Below, in pieces: positions 14,697 through 22,162 of a DNA stretch of 25,103 nucleotides (positions are counted from its first letter, which is position 1; each line of letters begins with the position of its first letter). Location of the stretch: positions 1 to 25,103 of the forward strand of contig JBDTVG010000130.1 of NCBI GenBank assembly GCA_040007395.1, given 5' to 3'. Origin of the DNA: DATGFK01 sp040007395 (GTDB taxonomy: Bacteria > Chloroflexota > Anaerolineae > Aggregatilineales > UBA2796). The notes beneath the pieces were generated by a model. The model was not told where the DNA came from and did not search any database. It worked only from the letters and a program-made list of their open reading frames with translations. A program made the position numbers and the translations under genes.

Positions 14697-16838
14697 TTAC
14701 GGCGTTTTAGCGTCTGGTGGAATAGGTGTCGCCGTCTTTGGCACAACCGCTGTTTCTGATGGCTGCGGGCGCGGTGTTGGCGCGAAGGCTGGCCCACTCA
14801 AGAATGATTCGATTTGATCTTTGGTGTAAAGCTGCAACATTGCGTCGTTCCAACTCATGTTATCGCGTTTATCGTATTCCCAATACAGAATACTGGAATA
14901 GACCGAACGCCATGTACGTTCGGCAGGCACACGAGTCCAGCCGAAGTCCTCAGCAAGCTGGGTGAAGTCTACGTAATACCCAGACGGCACAACGGCTTTG
15001 TTGCGTCCGCCATTTTCGAATGACTGTGGATCGCCCGATGAACGGCTAGCAAAGTCCCACGGCAGCCGTTTGAGTGGTTCGCCAAGCTGCCCGCCCTGCA
15101 ACTCCTCCGGCACGCGGATATAGACGCGCCAGTAGGTATTTACGCCCACGTCTTCGCGCACTACTTCAACGGGCGGAACTGGGTCGCCAAAGACCAAAAA
15201 TTTATCAAAGTCGATACTGCGGCCTGCATAATGCCAACTTTGCCGCGACTGCCCCGGTTCTGGCGGACGATCTGTTCCCCAGAGCGCATCTTGGAGTTTG
15301 CCCAGAAAATCGAAGCCGACTTCCTTCACCGTATCTTGCCGCAACGCGACGAACGAATCATCGACTTTATCGGACAGGAAGGCATTAGGAGCCGTAATCC
15401 CAGCTAATACCGCCACACGATTGTAAGGCGGGTTGGGCGACTCGAAGTGAATTTCTTCTTTGTATAACGGTGGCGCTTGTGCGGCACTCAATCCGCCGCT
15501 TTGTACTAGCGAATTGGGCAGCAGGGTACTGGTCCAGTTGGGATGTGAAGCCCGTGCTGCAACCGAGATCGCCAATGCGGTTACACCGACTGTGCCGATT
15601 TGCCCACCGACGAACGTAGTACTTGGCCCGTTGTCTACCGCATAGAGCAGACTCGATCCATTGGGCGACCATGCAGGCTCACGTCCCTGACCGATAGTTA
15701 CAGGGTCGGCCTGCGGTTGGGCAACTAGTTTGGTAAAGACAAGATCTAGCCCATTGACTCGTGCGCTGTAGGCAATGGTTTGCCCATCGGGACTCCAGAC
15801 AGGATGATCTTCGTCAATGGTGGGCGTGTTGGTCAGGCGAACTGCCTCATCTTCGACGGGGCGTTCGAGGCTAATAATGTAAATTTCTTGATTGTTATCG
15901 CGCAGACTCACATAAGCAATTCGCCTGCCATCGGGCGACCACGCGGGCGAGAAGTCCGGCGCGGCGTTGTACGTGACCCGGATCGGGTTGCTCGATCCGT
16001 CAGCGGCGATAATGTGAATATCGAGGTTAGTTTGCTTGTCAGCGTCGGTCTTTTCGTAGCCTTCGTAGGCAATATATTTACCGTCGGGACTCCACGTTGG
16101 CGCACCCTCATAACCCAGATCGTAGGTCAGACGGCTGGTATTGCCCGTCGCGACTTCCATAACATACAGTTCCCAGTTGCCATCACGATGGCTAGCAAAG
16201 GCGATCCGGCTGCCATCAGGACTCCAAACGGGGTCGCGATCATCGGCGGGAGTGTTAGTCAGGCGGATCGGCGCGTTGCTTTGCCCGATCCCTAGCGCCC
16301 ACAGGTTATCATGACCGCGTTCTCGCATGGTGTAAACAATGCTGCCACCCGATTGGAGTGGATCGGGAATCGGAGTCCCAGTCGGGATAATTGTCGGGAA
16401 CGAAGTTGGCCCCGTTTTGGTTTGCAAGGAGAGCAACGACCCACCCGCAACACGCGGCGGTTGACCGCTGAATTGGTTGTTTTGACCAGCTCCGGTAAAC
16501 CACAGCACCATAACCAACAGCGCCGCCATCAAACCTACCGTAAACATACTCAAGGCACGGTTTTGCGTTTTGAGCGGGTCTTCGCGGATGGCAGGTCGCG
16601 CCGAGGATTCAGCAGTACGCCGCGCCATGAGTGCCTGACGGCGTTCCTCGCTGCTTTGGTAAAACACCTGACCAGACTGGAACGCCTGAGTCAACGTGAA
16701 CCAGAGGGCTTCAAGCGAACTGACCAGCGCCAGCCGCAGTCGATAAGCCTGTATCAGCAAGATCTCGCTCGACCAAACCAACAGGCGTAAAAAAGCATTG
16801 CTGAGTTTGTCTGTCAGCCGAAATGTCCGAACCAGCAT
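14697..16838 (-). CDS. Membrane-anchored PD40 propeller protein with M15-like C-terminal domain
   Basis: The 713-residue protein has a basic, amphipathic N-terminal region, a membrane helix at about 98-115 (FTVGLMAALLVMVLWF), and PD40/TolB propeller repeats from about 165 to 400. Examples are DPVWSPDGSRIAFASHRDG, APTWSPDGKYIAYEG, SPAWSPDGRRIAYVSLRD and HPVWSPDGQTIAYSAR. A C-terminal domain spans about 470-680. It contains SWHYAGRSIDF (H536, D543), which matches the zinc-binding SxHxxGxAxD motif of M15 peptidases, but the later EWWH-type motif is not intact (LYWEYDK, 651-657). The tail is Thr/Pro-rich. Most of the protein is expected outside the membrane. The start has an excellent GGAGAG site. 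The function is unknown. Confidence 0.87.
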   Translation of the reverse strand: MLVRTFRLTDKLSNAFLRLLVWSSEILLIQAYRLRLALVSSLEALWFTLTQAFQSGQVFYQSSEERRQALMARRTAESSARPAIREDPLKTQNRALSMFTVGLMAALLVMVLWFTGAGQNNQFSGQPPRVAGGSLLSLQTKTGPTSFPTIIPTGTPIPDPLQSGGSIVYTMRERGHDNLWALGIGQSNAPIRLTNTPADDRDPVWSPDGSRIAFASHRDGNWELYVMEVATGNTSRLTYDLGYEGAPTWSPDGKYIAYEGYEKTDADKQTNLDIHIIAADGSSNPIRVTYNAAPDFSPAWSPDGRRIAYVSLRDNNQEIYIISLERPVEDEAVRLTNTPTIDEDHPVWSPDGQTIAYSARVNGLDLVFTKLVAQPQADPVTIGQGREPAWSPNGSSLLYAVDNGPSTTFVGGQIGTVGVTALAISVAARASHPNWTSTLLPNSLVQSGGLSAAQAPPLYKEEIHFESPNPPYNRVAVLAGITAPNAFLSDKVDDSFVALRQDTVKEVGFDFLGKLQDALWGTDRPPEPGQSRQSWHYAGRSIDFDKFLVFGDPVPPVEVVREDVGVNTYWRVYIRVPEELQGGQLGEPLKRLPWDFASRSSGDPQSFENGGRNKAVVPSGYYVDFTQLAEDFGWTRVPAERTWRSVYSSILYWEYDKRDNMSWNDAMLQLYTKDQIESFLSGPAFAPTPRPQPSETAVVPKTATPIPPDAKTP

Positions 16839-16885
16839 TAGCGTCTCTCCGTCAAGGATGTGGCGCGTAGATCGCGAATATTGTG

Positions 16886-16914
16886 ATAATACTGAAAAAT
16901 GCTTAGGTTAGCAA
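16886..16914 (-). promoter_or_regulatory. Promoter of PD40/M15-like protein gene
   Basis: On the minus strand TTGCTA (16914-16909) and TATTAT (16891-16886) are separated by exactly 17 bases, about 48 bases before the ATG. The VapBC-type genes downstream may share this transcript. Confidence 0.5.
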
Positions 16915-16980
16915 TTGGTAAGACTGGGCATTGTAAATGCGTCTCACTATTAATGAGGATTATCCACCTCACTCTTCACA

Positions 16981-18021
16981 TCAAGCGGTAATCGTTACTT
17001 TAGTCAGTCCCAAAGGCTTATCGACGGTGTGACCCTTCGCAATCGCGAGTGTCATGGCGAAGATTTGCCCCGGCACGACAGCGGCAATAGGCGTTAACCA
17101 TTCGGGCAGCGACACAGGAATCGGCATCGGATTTTGGGCAAAGCTCAGTGCGCCTGCATCGTTGGAAATGACCAGACATTCGGCATGACGGTTATCCCGT
17201 AAACGTTCTAACAGGTCGAGGAATAACGGCAGGGTTTTGCCCTGTGGCGCGATGCACAGCACTGGAAATCCCGGCTCGACCAACGCGATTGGGCCATGTC
17301 TAAAATCGGCTTCACTGTATTCCACACCCGTAACGTAGCATAATTCCTTGATCTTCAAACTAACCTCGAAAGCCGTGCAGAAATTGTAGCCGCGTCCAAT
17401 CGATGCGAAGCGCTCCATGTAGCGGTAACGCGCAGACCATCCCGCGATTTGTTCCGAGAAGTGCAGCGTTTCCGAGATCTGGTCAGGAATCTTTGCCAGT
17501 GCGTCGTGAAGTTCAGCTTTTTCGACCAATGCGACGACCAATAAGGCAATCGCTCCAAGCTCCGCCGTATACGTTTTTGTAGCGGCAACACTGATCTCCT
17601 CGCCAGCGCCTAAAGCCAGATGGTATTCGGCAGCGTGAGCTAGCGGCGAGTCTGGATCGTTTGTGATGCTCATGGTTAGTGCTCCTTGCTCCCGTGCATC
17701 GTCGATCACACGCCGCACGTCTTCGGCATGGCCTGACTGCGAAATACCAATGACCAGCGCCCGCGACAGTCGTGGCGATGTGTCGTATAGTGTGTGAACC
17801 GAGGGCGTAGCTAAGGCAACAGGTAGTCGGGCATGGATACCCATCAAATATTGGGCATAGCGTCCAGCATTATCGGAAGTGCCCCGCGCCGCGACCAATA
17901 CAAACGCGGGATCAAACTGGCGAATGGCCTGTGCGATCTGGTGGGCAGTCTCGGCTCCTTCGGTAAATAACCGCTTGAGCACTTCGGGCTGCTCGGCGAT
18001 CTCGCGTTCAATATGCAACAT
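16981..18021 (-). CDS. SIS-domain sugar isomerase-like protein (GlmS C-terminal type)
   Basis: The 346-residue protein consists of two SIS (sugar-phosphate isomerase) domains like the C-terminal half of glucosamine-6-phosphate synthase, without the glutaminase half. Visible signs are VAARGTSDNAGRYAQYLM, SRALVIGISQSGHAEDV (phosphate-binding Ser-rich loop), EEISVAATKTYTAELGA, SIGRGYNFCTAFEVSLKIKELC, EYSEADFRHGP and the C-terminal KGHTVDKPLGLTKVT. Relatives include AgaS-type deaminase/isomerases and fructoselysine-6-P deglycases. An amino-sugar phosphate substrate is inferred, but the exact reaction cannot be given. The ATG follows GGAGAG. It is divergent from the tRNA-tuf block. Confidence 0.88.
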   Translation of the reverse strand: MLHIEREIAEQPEVLKRLFTEGAETAHQIAQAIRQFDPAFVLVAARGTSDNAGRYAQYLMGIHARLPVALATPSVHTLYDTSPRLSRALVIGISQSGHAEDVRRVIDDAREQGALTMSITNDPDSPLAHAAEYHLALGAGEEISVAATKTYTAELGAIALLVVALVEKAELHDALAKIPDQISETLHFSEQIAGWSARYRYMERFASIGRGYNFCTAFEVSLKIKELCYVTGVEYSEADFRHGPIALVEPGFPVLCIAPQGKTLPLFLDLLERLRDNRHAECLVISNDAGALSFAQNPMPIPVSLPEWLTPIAAVVPGQIFAMTLAIAKGHTVDKPLGLTKVTITA

Positions 18022-18282
18022 GGTATTCTCTCCATCAATTTCGGTAAAAAGGTAGACTTTCCGAACCAGATTTTGTCTGAAAATTTCGATTCAGGAATGG
18101 CGCAACTTAACGAATTTCGATCTTGAGCATAGTATAGCTACATGGTCACAGATATTCGATATGACGGGCTATGCGATCCGGCACATCCATACCAGCCAGT
18201 CTAAACCAACTCTTTTTCGTACCATTGACAGTATGCAGTCCGTTGGCTAGAATGCGATCTGTCTTTACAGGAAAACTGATCC

Positions 18283-18311
18283 TTGAGCGCTCCTTACCCG
18301 CATGATATAAT
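18283..18311 (+). promoter_or_regulatory. Promoter of tRNA-Thr/tuf operon
   Basis: TTGAGC (18283-18288) and a perfect TATAAT (18306-18311) are 17 bases apart. The predicted start lies a few bases before the first tRNA (18326). It is the strongest promoter seen in the window and fits a highly expressed tRNA/EF-Tu transcript. Confidence 0.75.
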
Positions 18312-18325
18312 ATTGTTTCTCTTAG

Positions 18326-18398
18326 GCCGACGTAGCTCAGTTGGTAGAGCACAATACTTGTAATATTGGGGTCATGAGTTCGAGTCTCATCGTCGGCT
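18326..18398 (+). tRNA. tRNA-Thr (TGT)
   Basis: All stems pair: acceptor GCCGACG/CGTCGGC, D stem GCTC/GAGC, anticodon stem CAATA/TATTG and a TTCGAGT T-loop. The anticodon TGT lies at 18359-18361 and reads ACA/ACG. CCA is not encoded. Confidence 0.96.
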
Positions 18399-18478
18399 CT
18401 GGTCGGCAAACTTAGATTTTTTAAGAAAGGCCCATTTAGGCCAAAAAGATTTACGAATACAGTATGTCGCATAGACCT

Positions 18479-18550
18479 GCCTACGTAGCTCAGTGGTAGA
18501 GCACCCCCTTGGTAAGGGGGAGGTCATGGGTTCAAGCCCCATCGTAGGCT
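18479..18550 (+). tRNA. tRNA-Thr (GGT)
   Basis: Acceptor GCCTACG/CGTAGGC, D stem GCTC/GAGC, anticodon stem CCCCC/GGGGG and a TTCAAGC T-loop all fit. The anticodon GGT lies at 18511-18513 and reads ACC/ACU. It follows the TGT isoacceptor by 80 bases and precedes tuf by 58. CCA is not encoded. Confidence 0.96.
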
Positions 18551-18608
18551 CTTATCCTGTATTCGCTCCGTGTTTATCAGTATAGTCCTGTATCTGGAGG
18601 AGCTTTCG

Positions 18609-19808
18609 ATGGCGAAAGAAAAGTTCAACCGTAACAAACCCCATGCCAACATCGGTACGATTGGTCACGTCGATCATGGCAAGACCACGCTGACCGCTGC
18701 CATCACTAAGGTGCTGGCGATGAAGGGTCAGGCCGACTTCCGTGCCTACGACCAGATCGACAACGCGCCAGAGGAAAAGGCACGCGGTATCACGATTAGC
18801 ATTACGCATGTCGAGTACGAAACCGACAAGCGGCACTATGCCCACGTCGATTGCCCCGGTCACCGTGACTATATCAAGAATATGATCACCGGTGCCGCGC
18901 AGATGGACGGCGCGATTTTGGTCGTGTCCGCGCCAGACGGCCCGATGCCCCAAACCCGTGAGCATGTACTGTTAGCCCGTCAGGTCGAAGTGCCATCGTT
19001 GGTCGTGTTCCTGAACAAGATCGACCAGATGGACGACCCAGAACTGCTGGAACTCGTCGAGTTGGAACTGAGCGAACTGCTGTCCGCTTACAACTTCCCA
19101 GCCGACACTCCAGTTATTCGTGGCTCGGCGCTCAAGGCGTTGGAGCAGACCAGCACCGACATCAATCACCCCGACTACGCGCCCATCCTGCAATTGATGG
19201 ATACGGTCGATGCCTATATTCCGCAGCCAGAGCGCGATACCGCCAAGCCGTTCCTGATGCCCGTCGAAGACGTGTTCAGCATCAAGGGCCGCGGCACAGT
19301 GGTCACGGGTCGTGCAGAGCGCGGCACCCTCAAGAAGGGTGAGGAAATCGAGATCATCGGTCTGCAAGAGGAAAGCATTCGCACCATCGTGACAGGCATC
19401 GAAATGTTCCACAAGGAACTGGATGCTGCGGTTGCAGGCGACAATGCAGGCATTCTGCTGCGCGGCACGCAGCGCGAAGAAGTCCAGCGCGGTATGGTAC
19501 TTGCCAAGCCGGGGTCGATCAAACCGCACAAGAAGTTCCAGTGCCAAGTGTACGTACTCCGCAAAGACGAAGGCGGACGGCACAAGGCGTTCCTGACGGG
19601 CTATCGTCCGCAGTTCTACATCCGCACGATGGACGTAACTGGCACCATTGAACTGCCCGAAGGCGTGGAGATGGTCATGCCGGGTGACGACGTGAGCATG
19701 ATGGTCGAGTTGATCATGCCAGTTGCGTTGGAGAAGGGTTCCAAGTTCGCCATCCGCGAGGGCGGTCTGACCGTTGGCGCGGGTATCATCACCGAAATTC
19801 TCGACTAA
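18609..19808 (+). CDS. tuf: Elongation factor Tu
   Basis: The 399-residue GTPase delivers aminoacyl-tRNA to the ribosome. The GTP-binding motifs are GHVDHGKT (19-26), RGITI (59-63), DCPGH (81-85), NKID (136-139; more often NKCD) and GSAL. Domains 2 and 3 follow with GRGTVVTGRAERG and GDDVSMMVELIMPVALEKG. The ATG at 18609 has a strong GGAGGAGC site; a reading from 18570 would add residues outside the family. Two tRNA-Thr genes precede it and rpmG follows, an arrangement close to the E. coli tufB locus. As a target of Doc toxins it is also relevant to the Doc-like genes at 8451-9321. Confidence 0.99.
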   Translation: MAKEKFNRNKPHANIGTIGHVDHGKTTLTAAITKVLAMKGQADFRAYDQIDNAPEEKARGITISITHVEYETDKRHYAHVDCPGHRDYIKNMITGAAQMDGAILVVSAPDGPMPQTREHVLLARQVEVPSLVVFLNKIDQMDDPELLELVELELSELLSAYNFPADTPVIRGSALKALEQTSTDINHPDYAPILQLMDTVDAYIPQPERDTAKPFLMPVEDVFSIKGRGTVVTGRAERGTLKKGEEIEIIGLQEESIRTIVTGIEMFHKELDAAVAGDNAGILLRGTQREEVQRGMVLAKPGSIKPHKKFQCQVYVLRKDEGGRHKAFLTGYRPQFYIRTMDVTGTIELPEGVEMVMPGDDVSMMVELIMPVALEKGSKFAIREGGLTVGAGIITEILD

Positions 19809-19850
19809 CCACACTGTCGTTTGTAGGCAGTTTGCCTGTACAGCATAGGA

Positions 19851-19876
19851 CAAGGGGCGCAATGAAGCGCCCCTTG
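19851..19876 (+). terminator. Hairpin between tuf and rpmG
   Basis: CAAGGGGCGC (19851-19860) pairs perfectly with GCGCCCCTTG (19867-19876) around AATGAA. There is no T-run after it, so it may be a partial terminator, a processing site or an mRNA-stabilising structure inside the operon, lowering rpmG-nusG output relative to tuf. Confidence 0.5.
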
Positions 19877-19889
19877 ATAAGAGGAAATT

Positions 19890-20054
19890 ATGGCTAAGAA
19901 AGATGTTCGTATGGTGATCTACCTCGCTTGCACCGAGTGCAAAGAGCGTAATTACACCACAGAAAAGAATCGACGTAACGACCCAAACCGTCTCGAATTC
20001 AACAAATTCTGTCATCGTTGCCGCAAGCACACCTTGCACCGCGAGACAAAATAA
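19890..20054 (+). CDS. rpmG: Ribosomal protein L33 (zinc-binding form)
   Basis: This 54-residue ORF reads MAKKDVRMVIYLACTECKERNY onward and ends KHTLHRETK. Two CxxC pairs (C14/C17 and C41/C44) make it the zinc-ribbon type of L33. The ATG at 19890 follows an AGAGGAAA site. It sits between tuf and tRNA-Trp, as in many bacteria where rpmG precedes secE. Confidence 0.97.
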   Translation: MAKKDVRMVIYLACTECKERNYTTEKNRRNDPNRLEFNKFCHRCRKHTLHRETK

Positions 20055-20094
20055 GGGATAATAGCGGTATAAGGCACGGAGCCTGAGCCGAATT

Positions 20095-20167
20095 AGGGGA
20101 GTAGCTCAATTGGCAGAGCAACGGTCTCCAAAACCGTAGGTTGCAGGTTCAAGTCCTGTCTCCCCTG
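20095..20167 (+). tRNA. tRNA-Trp (CCA)
   Basis: Acceptor AGGGGAG/CTCCCCT, D stem GCTC/GAGC, anticodon stem ACGGT/ACCGT and T stem GCAGG/CCTGT all pair. The anticodon CCA is at 20128-20130 and the discriminator base is G. Its place between rpmG and secE is conserved in many bacteria. The 3' CCA is not encoded. Confidence 0.97.
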
Positions 20168-20187
20168 CACACACATTGTCGAGCCAT

Positions 20188-20212
20188 AGACACCGTCCTT
20201 GTGACGGTGTCT
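20188..20212 (+). terminator. Hairpin between tRNA-Trp and secE
   Basis: AGACACCGTC (20188-20197) and GACGGTGTCT (20203-20212) form a perfect 10-bp stem with a 5-base loop. No T-run follows, so it is more likely an attenuator or a tRNA processing boundary than a full stop. secE begins 30 bases later. Confidence 0.5.
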
Positions 20213-20241
20213 TGTGTACTAAACCCGAAGGAGAAATAAAT

Positions 20242-20793
20242 ATGGCACGGATTTCAACCCGCCGTCCTGAAGAAGATGAGGATGAGATGCTTGAGGACGT
20301 TACGGAAGACGAAATAGATGATGAGCTTGATGAAGCGGAAGCCAGACCGTCGGTACCTGCGGTTTCGGACAGCCGCCGCCGTCGGCAGTTAAAGCGTGGC
20401 GATGCCCCTGTCGCCAGCGTCGTCACTACCCCCACCCGCAAGGAATATGCCACACCCAGCCAACGCACCGAGGTGGCTAAGAGTAACAATTTCGTTGTTC
20501 GCTTTGTTCAAAACACCATTGAATATTTTCGTGAAGTGCAGGTGGAACTCAGTAAAGTCGTCTGGCTCAGTCGCGAAGATGCACTGCGTCTAACACGCAT
20601 CGTGATTATTGTCACGGCGATTTCGGCGGCATTCTTGGGTACGGTCAGTTTTATCTTCGCCCTGTTGACTCAAGCGCTGGCAACTTCCAGTTCGACGGTT
20701 CTAGCGGGCGGTATTACAATTGGACTCATTGTCGTGGTCGCGGGCTTGTGGCTTTTCCGTGATCGCGTATTTGTAACTCACGACTTTGAGTAA
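20242..20793 (+). CDS. secE: Preprotein translocase subunit SecE, extended
   Basis: The 183-residue protein contains the SecE core at about 83-143: FVQNTIEYFREVQVELSKVVW, then the membrane helix (about 117-143) that clamps SecY. The usual WP after this amphipathic helix is WL here. Two additions stand out. There is an acidic then basic N-terminal extension of about 80 residues (EEDEDEMLEDVTEDEIDDEL, followed by SRRRRQLKRG) and a second hydrophobic helix at about 152-173. Most bacterial SecE proteins have 60-130 residues. The ATG at 20242 has a strong AAGGAGA site. nusG follows, the standard pairing. Confidence 0.9.
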   Translation: MARISTRRPEEDEDEMLEDVTEDEIDDELDEAEARPSVPAVSDSRRRRQLKRGDAPVASVVTTPTRKEYATPSQRTEVAKSNNFVVRFVQNTIEYFREVQVELSKVVWLSREDALRLTRIVIIVTAISAAFLGTVSFIFALLTQALATSSSTVLAGGITIGLIVVVAGLWLFRDRVFVTHDFE

Positions 20794-20843
20794 TCAGCAC
20801 TTAGGATGTGTTTCGGTGACGGTAGAACGAGGAGAATGTTGTA

Positions 20844-21581
20844 ATGGTTAATGATTACCGCTCCGAAGACGATGTGGATTACGATCCTGATCCGGTTTAT
20901 CTCGACAGCGACTCCGATGGTGGCGCAGAGCGTGCCGCCAAACGTATCGAGGATGACTTCGATCTACCGCCAAGTCTGCGAAATGATCGTGTCGGTCCGG
21001 TGCGTACTTTTGTCGGCGCTGGCGAAGACGGCGAAGGAATCGAGATCCCCGTCGATGACGAAAAGCAATGGTATGTAATCCACTGCTATTCGGGTTATGA
21101 GAACAAGGTTCGGCACTCCATCGAGCAGCGTATCGAGACAATGGGGATGCAGGACAAGATTTTTGACGTGGTTGTGCCTACCGAGGAAGAAGTCGAAGTC
21201 CGCGAGGGCAAGCGCAAGACGATTGAGCGCCGCGTATTTCCCGGCTATATTCTGGTTCAGATGAAAATGGATGAAGATAGCTGGTACGTGGTACGCAACA
21301 CGCCCGGTGTAACTGGCTTTGTTGGCATGGGCAACGAACCTACCGCACTGCGGCCCGACGAAGTTAACCAGATTATGCGGCGTATGGAAGAACCAGCGCC
21401 CAAGATCAAGGTGACTTTCAAGCCGGGACAGCGGGTACGTATTGTGGATGGCCCATTCAACGATTTTATGGGTACTGTTGGCGATATTGATATGGAAAAA
21501 GCCAAAGTACGGGTTATGGTGTCTTTCTTCGGGCGCGAAACGCCTGTTGAACTAGACTTCTTGCAGGTCGAGAAGGCATAG
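20844..21581 (+). CDS. nusG: Transcription termination/antitermination factor NusG
   Basis: The 245-residue protein has the NGN domain from about 74 (KQWYVIHCYSGYENKVRHSIEQR, RRVFPGYILVQMKMD, VRNTPGVTGFVG) and a KOW domain from about 193 (FKPGQRVRIVDGPFNDFMG). NusG couples RNA polymerase to the ribosome and Rho. The first 73 residues are an extra, strongly acidic segment (SEDDVDYDPDP, LDSDSDGG), while the usual length is about 180. The ATG at 20844 has a good CGAGGAGA site, and no internal start near residue 74 is as well placed, so the extension is probably real. Confidence 0.96.
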   Translation: MVNDYRSEDDVDYDPDPVYLDSDSDGGAERAAKRIEDDFDLPPSLRNDRVGPVRTFVGAGEDGEGIEIPVDDEKQWYVIHCYSGYENKVRHSIEQRIETMGMQDKIFDVVVPTEEEVEVREGKRKTIERRVFPGYILVQMKMDEDSWYVVRNTPGVTGFVGMGNEPTALRPDEVNQIMRRMEEPAPKIKVTFKPGQRVRIVDGPFNDFMGTVGDIDMEKAKVRVMVSFFGRETPVELDFLQVEKA

Positions 21582-21644
21582 CGCATCCTAATTAACTGGT
21601 GATGGAGGGGCAGGCATAAAGCCAGCCCTGTTGGTACATCGTGA

Positions 21645-21667
21645 GCAGGCGGCCTGTAGGCCGCTGC
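21645..21667 (+). promoter_or_regulatory. Leader hairpin before rplK
   Basis: GCGGCC (21649-21654) and GGCCGC (21659-21664) close a TGTA tetraloop, extended by GCA/TGC with one bulged G. It ends 20 bases before the rplK start. Position fits a leader structure of the L11-L1 operon, but no known consensus was checked. Confidence 0.4.
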
Positions 21668-21687
21668 GTCATGTAAGGTAAGGAAAA

Positions 21688-22113
21688 ATGGCAAAGAAAG
21701 TAAAAGCAGTTGTTACGCTGGCAATTAACGCGGGTAAGGCCAATCCGGCTCCCCCGATTGGTCCAGCCCTCGCCCAGCACGGCATCAATCTGATGGCCTT
21801 CTGTAAGGACTACAACGCCCGCACGGCTAACCGTATCGGCGAAGTGATCCCGGCAGAAATCACCATCTTCAGTGATGGCTCGTTCAAGTTCATTCTCAAG
21901 AGTCCGCCCACCGCGTTTCTGATCAAGCGTGCCGCCGGAATCGAAAAAGGTTCCGATGTGCCACAGAAGAACAAGGTCGGTAAGCTCACCCGCAAGCAAG
22001 TTCGTGAGATCGCCGAGATCAAAATGCCCGACCTCAACGCAGTAGACATGGAAGGTGCCATGCGTCAGATCGAAGGCACAGCCCGTAATATGGGCGTTAC
22101 TATCGTCGAGTAA
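21688..22113 (+). CDS. rplK: Ribosomal protein L11
   Basis: The 141-residue protein carries the L11 core: KANPAPPIGPALAQHGINLMAFCKDYN, then KSPPTAFLIKRAAG and the C-terminal rRNA-binding part KVGKLTRKQVREIAEIKMPDLN with AMRQIEGTARNMGV. It binds the GTPase-associated centre of 23S rRNA. The ATG follows AAGGTAAGGA. It lies 106 bases after nusG and 49 bases before rplA. Confidence 0.98.
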   Translation: MAKKVKAVVTLAINAGKANPAPPIGPALAQHGINLMAFCKDYNARTANRIGEVIPAEITIFSDGSFKFILKSPPTAFLIKRAAGIEKGSDVPQKNKVGKLTRKQVREIAEIKMPDLNAVDMEGAMRQIEGTARNMGVTIVE

Positions 22114-22119
22114 TTAGCT

Positions 22120-22151
22120 GGTGGGAGAGCCTGACGCTCGTTTGCACCACC
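22120..22151 (+). promoter_or_regulatory. Possible L1-type translational operator before rplA
   Basis: GGTGG (22120-22124) pairs with CCACC (22147-22151) and GAGC (22127-22130) with GCTC (22136-22139). This leaves an asymmetric internal loop (GA against GTTTGCA). Ribosomal protein L1 represses its own operon by binding such asymmetric stems. The outer stem ends next to the rplA ribosome binding site. Confidence 0.3.
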
Positions 22152-22162
22152 CGGAGAAAAAA

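Noticed and set aside
18077..18122. Direct repeats of AATTTCGAT in front of the SIS-domain gene
   Set aside because: Two nine-base copies in AT-rich DNA about 30 bases apart can occur by chance; no promoter could be placed with them.
18972..20039. Minus-strand open frame of 355 codons opposite tuf and rpmG
   Set aside because: It is a codon-bias shadow of tuf and rpmG, both certain genes on the other strand.
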